The position numbers and the translations under genes are program-made. From Alteribacillus persepolensis (lineage in GTDB: Bacteria > Bacillota > Bacilli > Bacillales > Marinococcaceae), in contig NZ_FNDK01000005.1 of the NCBI RefSeq assembly GCF_900099605.1, positions 1-64,000 of the forward strand: a DNA stretch of 64,000 nt, written 5' to 3'. Shown in pieces: positions 26,998 through 34,310 of this stretch (its first letter is position 1; each line of letters starts with the position of its first letter). Under the pieces are notes generated by a model. That model was given only the letters and a program-made list of their open reading frames with translations, did not search any database and was not told the DNA's origin.

Positions 26998-28422
26998 ATG
27001 ACTGAAAACAAACCATACAGCAAAATATTAATTGCTGCATTGCTGATTGCTGGTTCTTTTGTGGCAATTTTGAATCAGACGCTGATGATTACAGCAATTC
27101 CACCAATCATGGATGAGATGAATGTGTCAGCCAATACTGGACAATGGCTGACAACAGTGTTTATGCTCGTGAATGGTATTATGATTCCTATCACGGCTTT
27201 TTTAATTGAGCGGTTTACGACAAGACAGTTGTTTATAACGGCGATGAGTGTTTTTGCTTTTGGGACACTGCTGGGTGGAGTCGCTACAAATTTTCCGTCC
27301 CTGATTGTCGGACGAACGATTCAGTCTGCTGGTGCTGGTGTGATGCTTCCGCTAATGCAAACAGTGTTCTTGCTTATTTTTCCTGTAGAAAAACGGGGAA
27401 CTGCTATGGGCTATATCGGTCTTGTTATATCCTTTGCACCAGCGCTTGGGCCGACTTTATCCGGATGGGTTACATCGGCATATGATTGGCGTTATTTGTT
27501 TTGGTTCATTTTGCCATTATCGCTCATTATGATTATTATTGCTTTTTTTGTAATGAGAAACGTCACCGAAGTGAAAAACCCGAAAGTGGACCCCATCTCT
27601 ATTCTGTTGTCATCAGCCGGATTTGGGGGATTATTGTATGGATTTACTAGTGCCGGTAATAATGGCTGGACGAGTCCCATTACATTAAGCGTTCTTTCTG
27701 TTGGTACGCTTACTCTATTTTTATTCATTCGAAGGCAGCTGAAGATGGAGCATCCAATGCTGGAGTTTCGCGTATTTAAGACGCGCATTTTTACGATATC
27801 AACAATTATTGGCATGATTGGTTTTATGGGGCTGATTGGGCTGGAAACACTGATTCCGCTATTCATGCAGAACATGCGTGGATTCACTGCTCTGGAGTCA
27901 GGGCTGGTGCTGCTGCCTGGTGCGTTATTAGCAGGGCTGATGTCACCAATTACTGGCCGTATTTTTGATAAAATAGGTGCACGGTTTCTGACGATTACAG
28001 GGGTGGCTGTTATGTCTGTGTCAACCTTTGCATTTATTTTTGTAGACAATACAACGACCATTTTTTTCCTTATGGCCGCTTATACAGTAAGAATGTTCGG
28101 CTTTTCTATGGTGATGATGCCTGTCACGACAGCTGGGTTGAACGAAATGCCGCCTAAGCTGATTCCGCATGGTACTGCGATGACGAATACGATGCGTCAA
28201 ACAGCTGCTTCTGTTGGGACTGCTATTCTTGTTACAACGATGACAACAACCGAAGAATTTGCAGCACAATCGCTTCATACGGCTTATCCAGATATACTTG
28301 GTGTCAAAGTCGCGTTTTTTCTTATTTTTATGCTGACGCTGGCTGCACTAGGGTTATCTGTGTTTATACGAAAGACAACTCCGCCAACTGATGAAGAGTG
28401 GGATGCGCGGCATAATGTATAA
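26998..28422 (+). CDS. Drug:H+ antiporter, DHA2 (EmrB/QacA) family MFS
   Basis: A 474-residue major facilitator with about 14 membrane segments. The N-terminal half has the DHA2 motifs LNQTLMITAIPPIM, NTGQWLTTVFMLVNG and the family motif C-like VISFAPALGPTLSGW. Relatives such as LmrB, MdeA and EmrB export hydrophobic drugs with proton exchange. A weak AGAGGC precedes the ATG and a good terminator follows, so it is monocistronic. No TetR/MarR regulator is adjacent. The substrate is unknown. Confidence 0.88.
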   Translation: MTENKPYSKILIAALLIAGSFVAILNQTLMITAIPPIMDEMNVSANTGQWLTTVFMLVNGIMIPITAFLIERFTTRQLFITAMSVFAFGTLLGGVATNFPSLIVGRTIQSAGAGVMLPLMQTVFLLIFPVEKRGTAMGYIGLVISFAPALGPTLSGWVTSAYDWRYLFWFILPLSLIMIIIAFFVMRNVTEVKNPKVDPISILLSSAGFGGLLYGFTSAGNNGWTSPITLSVLSVGTLTLFLFIRRQLKMEHPMLEFRVFKTRIFTISTIIGMIGFMGLIGLETLIPLFMQNMRGFTALESGLVLLPGALLAGLMSPITGRIFDKIGARFLTITGVAVMSVSTFAFIFVDNTTTIFFLMAAYTVRMFGFSMVMMPVTTAGLNEMPPKLIPHGTAMTNTMRQTAASVGTAILVTTMTTTEEFAAQSLHTAYPDILGVKVAFFLIFMLTLAALGLSVFIRKTTPPTDEEWDARHNV

Positions 28423-28423
28423 G

Positions 28424-28456
28424 AAAAGCATCTTGCCAAAACAAGATGCTTTTTTT
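28424..28456 (+). terminator. Intrinsic terminator after DHA2 transporter
   Basis: Arms AAAAGCATCTTG (28424-28435) and CAAGATGCTTTT (28442-28453) followed by further T, beginning right after the stop codon. Confidence 0.9.
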
Positions 28457-28538
28457 GCTGGCAACAAATAAAGAATTTTCCTAAAATAAAGGAAGCAGTT
28501 TGCTTATGACTGGAGATGAGAAAAGGAGGAACATGCGC

Positions 28539-28949
28539 GTGGATAAAAATATGGAAAGTGTCGCAAAAGTATTTACAGACAGTCCGTTTTGGGGGTTTAT
28601 GGGATTTGAAATAGAAAAACTGCAAGAAGGAGATGTAGGGCTTTCACTTGAGGTTAGAGAGGAATTATACAATGTGAACGATACGCTGCATGGCGGAGCG
28701 TATGCGGCAATGCTTGATACAACGATGGGAATGACGGCCCGCTCCATTGAAAACGCCCCATTTGTTACTATTGATATGAATGTTCACTACCTACACCCTA
28801 TTAAAGAAGGCACTATTTATTCAAAAGGCCGATTAATTAATCGCAGCAAGAGTTTATTTACGCTGGAGGCCGAAGTGTTTGACCAAAATCATCAGCTGGC
28901 AGCCCATTGTGTGGGAAGCTTCAAATTACTGAAAAAGAACAAACAATAG
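28539..28949 (+). CDS. PaaI-type hotdog-fold thioesterase
   Basis: A 136-residue single hotdog domain. The helix motif LHGGAYAAMLDTTMGMTARS matches PaaI/YdiI-type acyl-CoA thioesterases, where the Gly-Gly turn and an acidic residue (Asp in AMLDT) shape the active site. GTG at 28539 is eight bases from AAGGAGGA; the ATG at 28533 is only two bases away, so the GTG start is preferred. It stands alone, and the acyl substrate is unknown. Confidence 0.8.
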   Translation: MDKNMESVAKVFTDSPFWGFMGFEIEKLQEGDVGLSLEVREELYNVNDTLHGGAYAAMLDTTMGMTARSIENAPFVTIDMNVHYLHPIKEGTIYSKGRLINRSKSLFTLEAEVFDQNHQLAAHCVGSFKLLKKNKQ

Positions 28950-29066
28950 GAAGCGGACAAAAATATCGCTGTTTGTATAAATTTTTAGGCTATTTTCGTT
29001 GCTTCCGGCGTATAATGAACTAACCTCAATTTGAGTGCAAACAACATGAGAGGGAGGTTTTTGGCA

Positions 29067-29483
29067 ATGGATGAAAAGGATAAATCCGTCGAGGAGAAAA
29101 TAACGCCGGAAGACAAAGTGAAAGCAGAAGAAGCGGAAAACGCAGCAGCAAAAACGTCAATGGGGTTAGAAGAGAATGTAGCGGGACTGTTGTGTTATGT
29201 TTTTGGACTTATCACAGGTATTTTGTTTCTTGTATTAGAAAAAGACAGCCGATTTGTCCGTTTTCATGCGCTGCAATCGATTTTTATCTCTGCTGCATTA
29301 GTTATTTTGAACATTGTTTTGACAGCTGTTCCTGTTTTAGGATGGTTAATCGGTATATTATTATCACTATTAGGGTTTGTTCTCTGGATTATTTTAATGG
29401 TAAAAGCTTACCAAGGCCAGTGGTTTAAGCTGCCAGTAGTTGGGGAGATGGCTGAAAAACAAGCAAACGCACTAAATAAATAA
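29067..29483 (+). CDS. DUF4870 family membrane protein
   Basis: A 138-residue protein with an acidic Lys/Glu-rich cytoplasmic N-terminus (about 40 residues) and three membrane segments. LLCYVFGLITGILFLVLEKD followed by RFVRFHALQS is the hallmark of DUF4870 (Tic20-like) proteins, and MVKAYQGQWFKLPVVGEMA is the usual ending. GAGGGAGG precedes the ATG. Function is unknown; a tandem terminator follows. Confidence 0.82.
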   Translation: MDEKDKSVEEKITPEDKVKAEEAENAAAKTSMGLEENVAGLLCYVFGLITGILFLVLEKDSRFVRFHALQSIFISAALVILNIVLTAVPVLGWLIGILLSLLGFVLWIILMVKAYQGQWFKLPVVGEMAEKQANALNK

Positions 29484-29493
29484 TGGCAGGTTG

Positions 29494-29528
29494 AAACAAG
29501 CTGGCAGGGAGGCTGTCAGCTTGTTTTA
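29494..29528 (+). terminator. Intrinsic terminator (first of tandem pair)
   Basis: Arms AAACAAGCTGGCAG (29494-29507) and CTGTCAGCTTGTTT (29513-29526), one G-T pair, followed by T. Confidence 0.85.
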
Positions 29529-29547
29529 TACGTTGTCAGAGTGCTTG

Positions 29548-29575
29548 GCATCCTTCGCAGACGAGGATGCTTTTT
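29548..29575 (+). terminator. Intrinsic terminator (second of tandem pair)
   Basis: Arms GCATCCT (29548-29554) and AGGATGC (29564-29570) followed by TTTTT, between the DUF4870 gene and the convergent sspH. Confidence 0.7.
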
Positions 29576-29614
29576 ACGGTGGAAGTGTTTGTTTTGCGAT
29601 GTTTATAGGAGTTT

Positions 29615-29794
29615 TTAGTATTCTTCTAAGCTGTCAAGTGACACATCTAATTCATTATCTGGGTCGTCGATCGCAAAAATACGCACCGTATGCTTTTGTT
29701 CATCTACACGCTGGATATATACCGGCGTTCCATCATATCGCACATCCGCCATCACAGGTGATTGGGCAATTTCTTGTGCTCGAAAAGCATCCAA
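29615..29794 (-). CDS. sspH: Small acid-soluble spore protein, H type
   Basis: A 59-residue SASP-H family protein. DAFRAQEIAQSPVMADVRYD, PVYIQRVDEQ and the acidic ending NELDVSLDSLEE match SspH proteins of about 59 residues. The TTG at 29794 follows AAGGAGGAACAAACA; longer frames upstream add residues absent in the family. SASP-H proteins are minor spore-core proteins made in the forespore, generally under sigma-G. I did not see a certain sigma-G promoter. Confidence 0.85.
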   Translation of the reverse strand: MDAFRAQEIAQSPVMADVRYDGTPVYIQRVDEQKHTVRIFAIDDPDNELDVSLDSLEEY

Positions 29795-29998
29795 TGTTTG
29801 TTCCTCCTTTTCTGCTATGAAGACTTGGTGATACGCCAAGTTTTTCTAAACATTTTTCAGTATGCGTGAAAAACATGAAGATATACAAAGAGGAGAGACG
29901 CACCATTTATTTTTGGCATTAATATAATAAAACGTGATTAACTTCACAGAAAGTGAGGAAATCTACAATTATCGTGCGAATAGAGAGGAGGCGAACGA

Positions 29999-30457
29999 GT
30001 GGGGATTCAAGCAGGCGATGTGGCACCAGATTTTACGCTGCCATCAACAGATAAGCGGGATATTTCCTTATCCGATTATAAGGGAGAAAAGTATGTGCTG
30101 CTCGTATTTTTTCCGCTGGACTTTACACCAGGATGAATACGAGAATTGACCTCTTGGAAAGAGGAATATAAACGGTTAGACGAAAAAGACACAGAAGTAC
30201 TTGGAATTAGTGTTGATCACATTTATTCACAGAACGTTTTTGAAGCAAGCCTTGGAACCCTGCCGTATCCATTATTAGCTGACTGGCACAAAACGACAGT
30301 GAAAAAATACGGTGTGTTTCACGATGAAAACGAAACAGCAATCCGCTCGTGTTTTCTCGTTGATAAAAATGGAATCATTGATTTTGTAAATACGTCTTTT
30401 CAGGCGGATAACAAACAGCACTATGAAGAAATCATCGCTCGATGTAAGCAGCGATAA
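29999..30457 (+). CDS. Peroxiredoxin with UGA (probable selenocysteine) at the peroxidatic position
   Basis: A 152-residue AhpC/TSA-family (BCP/AhpE-like) peroxiredoxin read from GTG at 29999, seven bases after AGGAGG. Codon 46 is TGA (30134-30136). The residues before it, FFPLDFTPG, and after it, IRELTSW, align with the family's TPxC-xxE active site, so the TGA sits exactly where the peroxidatic Cys belongs. The frame is intact on both sides; conserved ISVDH, PLLADWH and IRSCFLVDKNG follow. Other Cys are in RSCF and near the C-terminus (IIARCKQR), possible resolving residues. A hairpin starts 13 bases after the TGA. Sec-containing peroxiredoxins are known in other bacteria. The alternative is a one-base nonsense mutation (TGC/TGT to TGA). 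Reads as two fragments if UGA is taken as stop. Confidence 0.8.
30150..30164 (+). promoter_or_regulatory. Bacterial SECIS-like hairpin for UGA recoding
   Basis: CCTCTT (30150-30155), loop GGA (30156-30158) and AAGAGG (30159-30164) form a perfect 6-bp stem. The loop begins 19 bases after the UGA at 30134-30136 and opens with G, as expected for elements bound by SelB. It is in the coding sequence, as bacterial SECIS elements are. Confidence 0.6.
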
Positions 30458-30470
30458 TATCAATAATAAC

Positions 30471-30494
30471 AGCGGCCATTAGCGCCGCTTATTT
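30471..30494 (+). terminator. Probable terminator after peroxiredoxin gene
   Basis: Short hairpin AGCGGC (30471-30476) and GCCGCT (30484-30489) followed by TATTTT; lies between convergent genes. Confidence 0.5.
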
Positions 30495-30499
30495 TGTGC

Positions 30500-30892
30500 T
30501 TACATAGAAGTATTTTTCATGGAAGAATGCAGTATTTGCTTTTGAAAATCAATCATCAACGGCTGTTTCATTAAAAGATCCAATCCTATCAAGCCGTTGT
30601 GCCGTGGAGGAAGTGTGCCAATATCAATAGGATGATGTGTCCAAACATAAGAGCCAATGTGTATTTCATCCATCGTTTTGGTGAAAAAATAAGCGGAGCC
30701 GCCAATGCCATATGCCTCATAGATAGGGTCGTTATTTTGATAAGTGATATCGATATCAGACACGACATCGGCGCTTATCATTGTATGTGTAGAACCAGTG
30801 TCAATAATAATCTCATCTACCGTTAAGCTTTTGTTTTGAAAAAAGATAGTCATCGTTGTAGTTAAGAGGCCGTTTTGAACAGTAAGATCCAT
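30500..30892 (-). CDS. Retropepsin-like aspartic protease domain protein
   Basis: A 130-residue protein with one retropepsin-type motif, I-I-D31-T-G-S-T, followed by MISADVV and, later, the second hallmark HNGLIGLDLLMK. Such single-domain proteases act as dimers, each supplying one Asp. There is no signal peptide or membrane segment. It is convergent with the peroxiredoxin gene. The start ATG at 30892 has AAAGGCAG upstream. Family is likely; the substrate is unknown. Confidence 0.75.
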   Translation of the reverse strand: MDLTVQNGLLTTTMTIFFQNKSLTVDEIIIDTGSTHTMISADVVSDIDITYQNNDPIYEAYGIGGSAYFFTKTMDEIHIGSYVWTHHPIDIGTLPPRHNGLIGLDLLMKQPLMIDFQKQILHSSMKNTSM

Positions 30893-31082
30893 GATGGTTC
30901 TGCCTTTCTTTTGGGAAAAGTCTTTATACTCATCTAATGCACTGTGGTTTTAAAATATGAGTTGTGTGATTTGGCATCATAATAAGATGTCCTTTACAAT
31001 CAATATGAAGATATTAAAAGAAAAATTTAGAAAAAAAAGGTGCATAATAGGAAGGATAGCTAAAAAGAAGGAGTGTTATACC

Positions 31083-32003
31083 ATGAAATATCGAACACTG
31101 GGTAAAACGGGCATGGAAGTATCCGTTATCGGACTTGGTACGTGGCAGTTTGGCGGTGAATGGGGACACGACTACAATCAATCGGAAGTTGATGCTATTT
31201 TTGATAAAGCAAGAGAAACAGGAATTAATTTTATTGATACAGCAGAATGTTATGGTGATCATTTATCAGAAGAATTTATTGGCAAAGCGATTGAAAGAGA
31301 CCGTGACCAGTGGGTGCTGGCAACGAAGTTTGGACACAAATTTCACGGCATGTATGACCGAACTCGTCACTACAGTGCCAAAGAGGTACAGCAGCAGCTG
31401 GAAGATTCTCTGCGTGCGCTGCGTACGGACTATATTGATTTATATCAGTTTCATTCAGGCGTGAAAGAAGAATTTGATAATGATGATTTATGGACGATGT
31501 TAGATAAACAAGTACAAGCCGGTAAGATTCGGCATGTAGGTTTATCCATAAAGAAAAATAATGATACGTACCAAACAAAAAAAGCAAGCGAAATCGGTGC
31601 AGAAACCATTCAGGTCGTGTACAACCGTTTAGACCGTACGCCGGAAGAAGGAGTCTTCCCGGCTTGTGAAGAACAAAACCTTGGAGTGCTGGCCCGTGTT
31701 CCGCTTGCCAGTGGTTATTTAAGCGGAAAGTATAAACCTGGTGCAACATTTGCAGAAAACGATGTTCGTCACAAACATGACCAAGATGAAACACGCAGAA
31801 AACTAGAGCTTGTCTCCGAGCTGCAGCAAAATGAAGTGCCTGAAGATGTCCCGATGGCAGAGTGGGCACTGGCCTGGTGTTTAAAACATTCCGCGGTAAC
31901 GTCTGTGATACCAGGATGTAAAAATCCAGATCAAGTAGCTTCCAATGCCAAAGCGGCAGATTTAGATATTGTGCGCCCCGATCATCCGCAAAGTTCAAGA
32001 TAA
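31083..32003 (+). CDS. Aldo/keto reductase
   Basis: A 306-residue AKR with the catalytic tetrad visible: Asp52 and Tyr58 (FIDTAECYGDH), Lys82 (LATKFGH) and His124 (YQFHSG). The NADPH-binding end has SVIPGCKNPDQV. These enzymes reduce aldehydes and ketones with NADPH; this subfamily resembles general stress AKRs such as YhdN/IolS. The ATG at 31083 follows AAGGAGTGTTATACC; the open frame upstream is not supported. It is monocistronic and the substrate is not inferable. Confidence 0.88.
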   Translation: MKYRTLGKTGMEVSVIGLGTWQFGGEWGHDYNQSEVDAIFDKARETGINFIDTAECYGDHLSEEFIGKAIERDRDQWVLATKFGHKFHGMYDRTRHYSAKEVQQQLEDSLRALRTDYIDLYQFHSGVKEEFDNDDLWTMLDKQVQAGKIRHVGLSIKKNNDTYQTKKASEIGAETIQVVYNRLDRTPEEGVFPACEEQNLGVLARVPLASGYLSGKYKPGATFAENDVRHKHDQDETRRKLELVSELQQNEVPEDVPMAEWALAWCLKHSAVTSVIPGCKNPDQVASNAKAADLDIVRPDHPQSSR

Positions 32004-32072
32004 TAAATATATACAGGAAATCTGGGGGAAGAGGTATAGAAACTGCAGAATGAGTTTTTTGGACGCAAAACC

Positions 32073-32112
32073 CCCCCTTAAGGCAGCATCAATTCTGTCT
32101 GCCTTAAGGGGG
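32073..32112. repeat. Perfect 14-bp inverted repeat after aldo/keto reductase
   Basis: CCCCCTTAAGGCAG (32073-32086) and CTGCCTTAAGGGGG (32099-32112). On the plus strand no T-run follows; on the minus strand GGTTTTGCG follows. It could be a terminator, or a structured element, since each arm also holds CCTTAAGG, itself a palindrome. Confidence 0.65.
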
Positions 32113-32332
32113 AACATATCAATTGAAAACAGCATCTGAGAAAAAACAAAGAAAAATAAACAGCAGCATTCCAGCGTTACATACTATATATAATCATACG
32201 GACAGCGCAAAAGGTTTCAACACACTTTCTTTCATAAAAGAAAAGTGATACGTGGAGCATGTCGTAAAATCAGCTCGTGCGTGTTAAAATATGCATGTAA
32301 TATGCAAGCTTTAAAGTGAAGGTGTGGAAATT
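32113..32332. other. Intergenic region upstream of DUF454 gene
   Basis: AT-rich, with TACTATATATAAT-type sequence and a near repeat ATATGCATGTAATATGCA at 32289-32306. No gene seen. Confidence 0.35.
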
Positions 32333-32752
32333 ATGCACGCAATAAAAAAAGCGGTGTTGGTCTTTATCGGCAGTTTGTCTGTGGCCCTTGGTGTGTTGGG
32401 AATTATTTTACCGCTCCTTCCGACGACTCCATTCCTGCTGCTTGCTGCGTTTTGTTATGCTAAGTCATCGCATATTCTGTACGATAAGCTCTTAGCAACA
32501 AGGTTAGGAGGATATATTAAACAGTACAAGGCTGGACATGGTCTGCCGTTGAAAACAAAAGTGGTGGCGTTAGCCCTCTTATGGGGAAGTTCCGCGTACT
32601 CCATTCTTTTTCTTGTCCCCTTTCTGGCTGTTCAAATTGGTTTAGCGATGATTGTGCTATATATTACATATTGGATATTGCGGCTGAAAACGTATCGGCC
32701 GGCACCTAACAAAGCCCCTTATACAAAGTCAGGTGCGATTCAAAAAGAATAA
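32333..32752 (+). CDS. DUF454 (YbaN) family inner membrane protein
   Basis: A 139-residue protein with the DUF454 signature near the N-terminus: IGSLSVALGVLGIILPLLPT followed by TPFLLLAAFCYAKSS. There are about four membrane segments in total. GAAGG lies ten bases before the ATG at 32333; the GTG at 32324 touches the binding site and is less likely. Family function is unknown. A terminator follows directly. Confidence 0.82.
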   Translation: MHAIKKAVLVFIGSLSVALGVLGIILPLLPTTPFLLLAAFCYAKSSHILYDKLLATRLGGYIKQYKAGHGLPLKTKVVALALLWGSSAYSILFLVPFLAVQIGLAMIVLYITYWILRLKTYRPAPNKAPYTKSGAIQKE

Positions 32753-32762
32753 AACTGTTTTG

Positions 32763-32791
32763 GCAAAATGCTCTGGCATTTTGCTTTTTTT
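32763..32791 (+). terminator. Intrinsic terminator after DUF454 gene
   Basis: GCAAAATGC (32763-32771), loop TCTG, GCATTTTGC (32776-32784), then seven T. Confidence 0.9.
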
Positions 32792-32844
32792 AGAAGGCAG
32801 AAAAGTAGATATGTTGATTGTTATTTTCATCCATACGCTATCTG

Positions 32845-32945
32845 GAAGCAGGAGCGGAAGACGGGTGACTTCAGCGGGAATAGCATGAGGCTGAGGCCAT
32901 GCCCGCGGAAAGCGTCCCGTCTGCAGCAGATGCGTTCTAAAGCAG
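32845..32945. repeat. Dispersed intergenic repeat, type B (fullest copy)
   Basis: Contains GGAGCGGAAGACGGGTGACT, AGCGGGAATAGCATGAGGCT, GAGGCCATGCCCGCGGAAAG and CGTCCCGTCTGCAGCAGATG. GACGGG and CCCGTC, and GCGGG and CCCGC, are nested complementary pairs, so it can fold. I recall similar GC-rich elements between genes in many Bacillaceae. Cores recur at 17-36 and 7945-7966. Confidence 0.65.
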
Positions 32946-33148
32946 TAACGTCTACGGTGATAAGGACGGTGGTTGAGCGGATTTCCGCCGTTTTTCTTAT
33001 TCTTTTTAGGATAACCGGATGCGCTTCTAAAAAGCAGCGATTTTTTATTTTTTAGTTTATTTTAATATTACGCCCGCTTTGTGAATATGTTGAAATGAAG
33101 ACGTTTATTTCGTTATGGCTCTTCAATCATGGACGGAGGTGTGTAGGA

Positions 33149-34297
33149 ATGAAAGCAGCTGTATTAGGGGCTGGATTAATGGGAAAGGAAGTAGCACGCG
33201 ATTTATTAACCAATCCAGCTGTAACCAAGATAGCTTTGGCAGATGTAGACAAGAAAAAAGCGGATGCTGCCATTGCTCCGTTCAAGGACAGCCGCCTCGT
33301 TTCAACGTATGTGAATGCAGCGGATGAAGCCATGCTTAAAGATTTTATAAAAGATTATGATGTCGTGGTAAATGCATTGTTTTATACGTTTAATGAAACT
33401 GTTGCAAAAGCAGCGATTGAAATGGGGGTACATGCCTGTGATCTAGGCGGCCATATTGGACATGCAACAGACAGGATTTTAGAGTGGAAGCAAAAAGCCG
33501 CAGATGCTGGTATCACGTATATCCCAGATCTAGGAGTAGCACCGGGAATGATCAACATTTTATCCGGATACGGGGCGAAGCAGCTGGATGAAGTAGAGAA
33601 TATTTTCATTCGGGTCGGCGGTCTGCCATTGCGTCCGGAGCCGCCATTTGGATACAATCATGTATTTTCCTTAGAGGGAGTATTTGATCATTATACTGAT
33701 CCTTCCTTAATTATTCGCGATAGGAAACTAACGTATGTAAAGCCATTGTCTGAACTAGAAACAATCTATTTTGAAGGATTTGGTCCATTAGAAGCTTTTC
33801 ACACATCGGGGGGGACATCGACACTTCCAAAAACATTTCCACACGTGAAAAATTTAGATTATAAAACAATCCGCTACCCAGGGCATGCAGAAAAGTTTAA
33901 GTTATTAGTGGATTTAAAGATGACTGACAGAGATTACGAAGTGGATATCAACGGCCAAAAAGTAAAGCCAAGGGATGTTTTAAGAGAAGTACTTGCGCCA
34001 ATTGTCGATTTAAAAGACAAAGACGATGTTGTGCTGCTTCGTGTGAGGACGGAAGGAAAAAAACAGGGGTCACCGGCTGTGCGGACATTTGAAATGAAGA
34101 CAGTGAGAGATCAAGCGTTATATGTGACAGCTATGGCGCGTGCTACCGCTTATACGATTTCGATTGTTGCACAGATGATGGGAAGCGGCTTGATTAAACA
34201 GAGAGGAGTTTTTTGTCCAGAAGAAATTGTTCCAGGTAAAGAGTATATCGAAGAAATGGCCAAAAGAGGCGTAGAGATAAAAGAATCCAGTATGTAA
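33149..34297 (+). CDS. L-lysine 6-dehydrogenase / saccharopine dehydrogenase-like protein
   Basis: A 382-residue Rossmann enzyme. G7-x-G9-xx-G12 (GAGLMG) binds NAD, and [15 protein letters not shown] and [17 protein letters not shown] match the saccharopine-dehydrogenase-like fold as seen in Geobacillus lysine 6-dehydrogenase, which has close to this length. That enzyme oxidises the epsilon-amino group of lysine to give alpha-aminoadipate semialdehyde. The ATG at 33149 follows GGAGGTGTGTAGGA; upstream open frame is unsupported. An aldehyde dehydrogenase starts 13 bases downstream, which fits semialdehyde oxidation. Substrate is inferred from family and context. Confidence 0.78.
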   Translation: MKAAVLGAGLMGKEVARDLLTNPAVTKIALADVDKKKADAAIAPFKDSRLVSTYVNAADEAMLKDFIKDYDVVVNALFYTFNETVAKAAIEMGVHACDLGGHIGHATDRILEWKQKAADAGITYIPDLGVAPGMINILSGYGAKQLDEVENIFIRVGGLPLRPEPPFGYNHVFSLEGVFDHYTDPSLIIRDRKLTYVKPLSELETIYFEGFGPLEAFHTSGGTSTLPKTFPHVKNLDYKTIRYPGHAEKFKLLVDLKMTDRDYEVDINGQKVKPRDVLREVLAPIVDLKDKDDVVLLRVRTEGKKQGSPAVRTFEMKTVRDQALYVTAMARATAYTISIVAQMMGSGLIKQRGVFCPEEIVPGKEYIEEMAKRGVEIKESSM

Positions 34298-34310
34298 GGA
34301 GGCGCTTGCT

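Noticed and set aside
29934-30149. 71-codon frame read as a gene in another frame at the start of the peroxiredoxin
   Set aside because: It has no family features and overlaps the conserved peroxiredoxin N-terminus in a different frame; the true frame contains the UGA.
30146-30457. Short peroxiredoxin fragment starting at TTG after the UGA
   Set aside because: It lacks the active site and has no ribosome binding site; it is the continuation of the 29999 frame.
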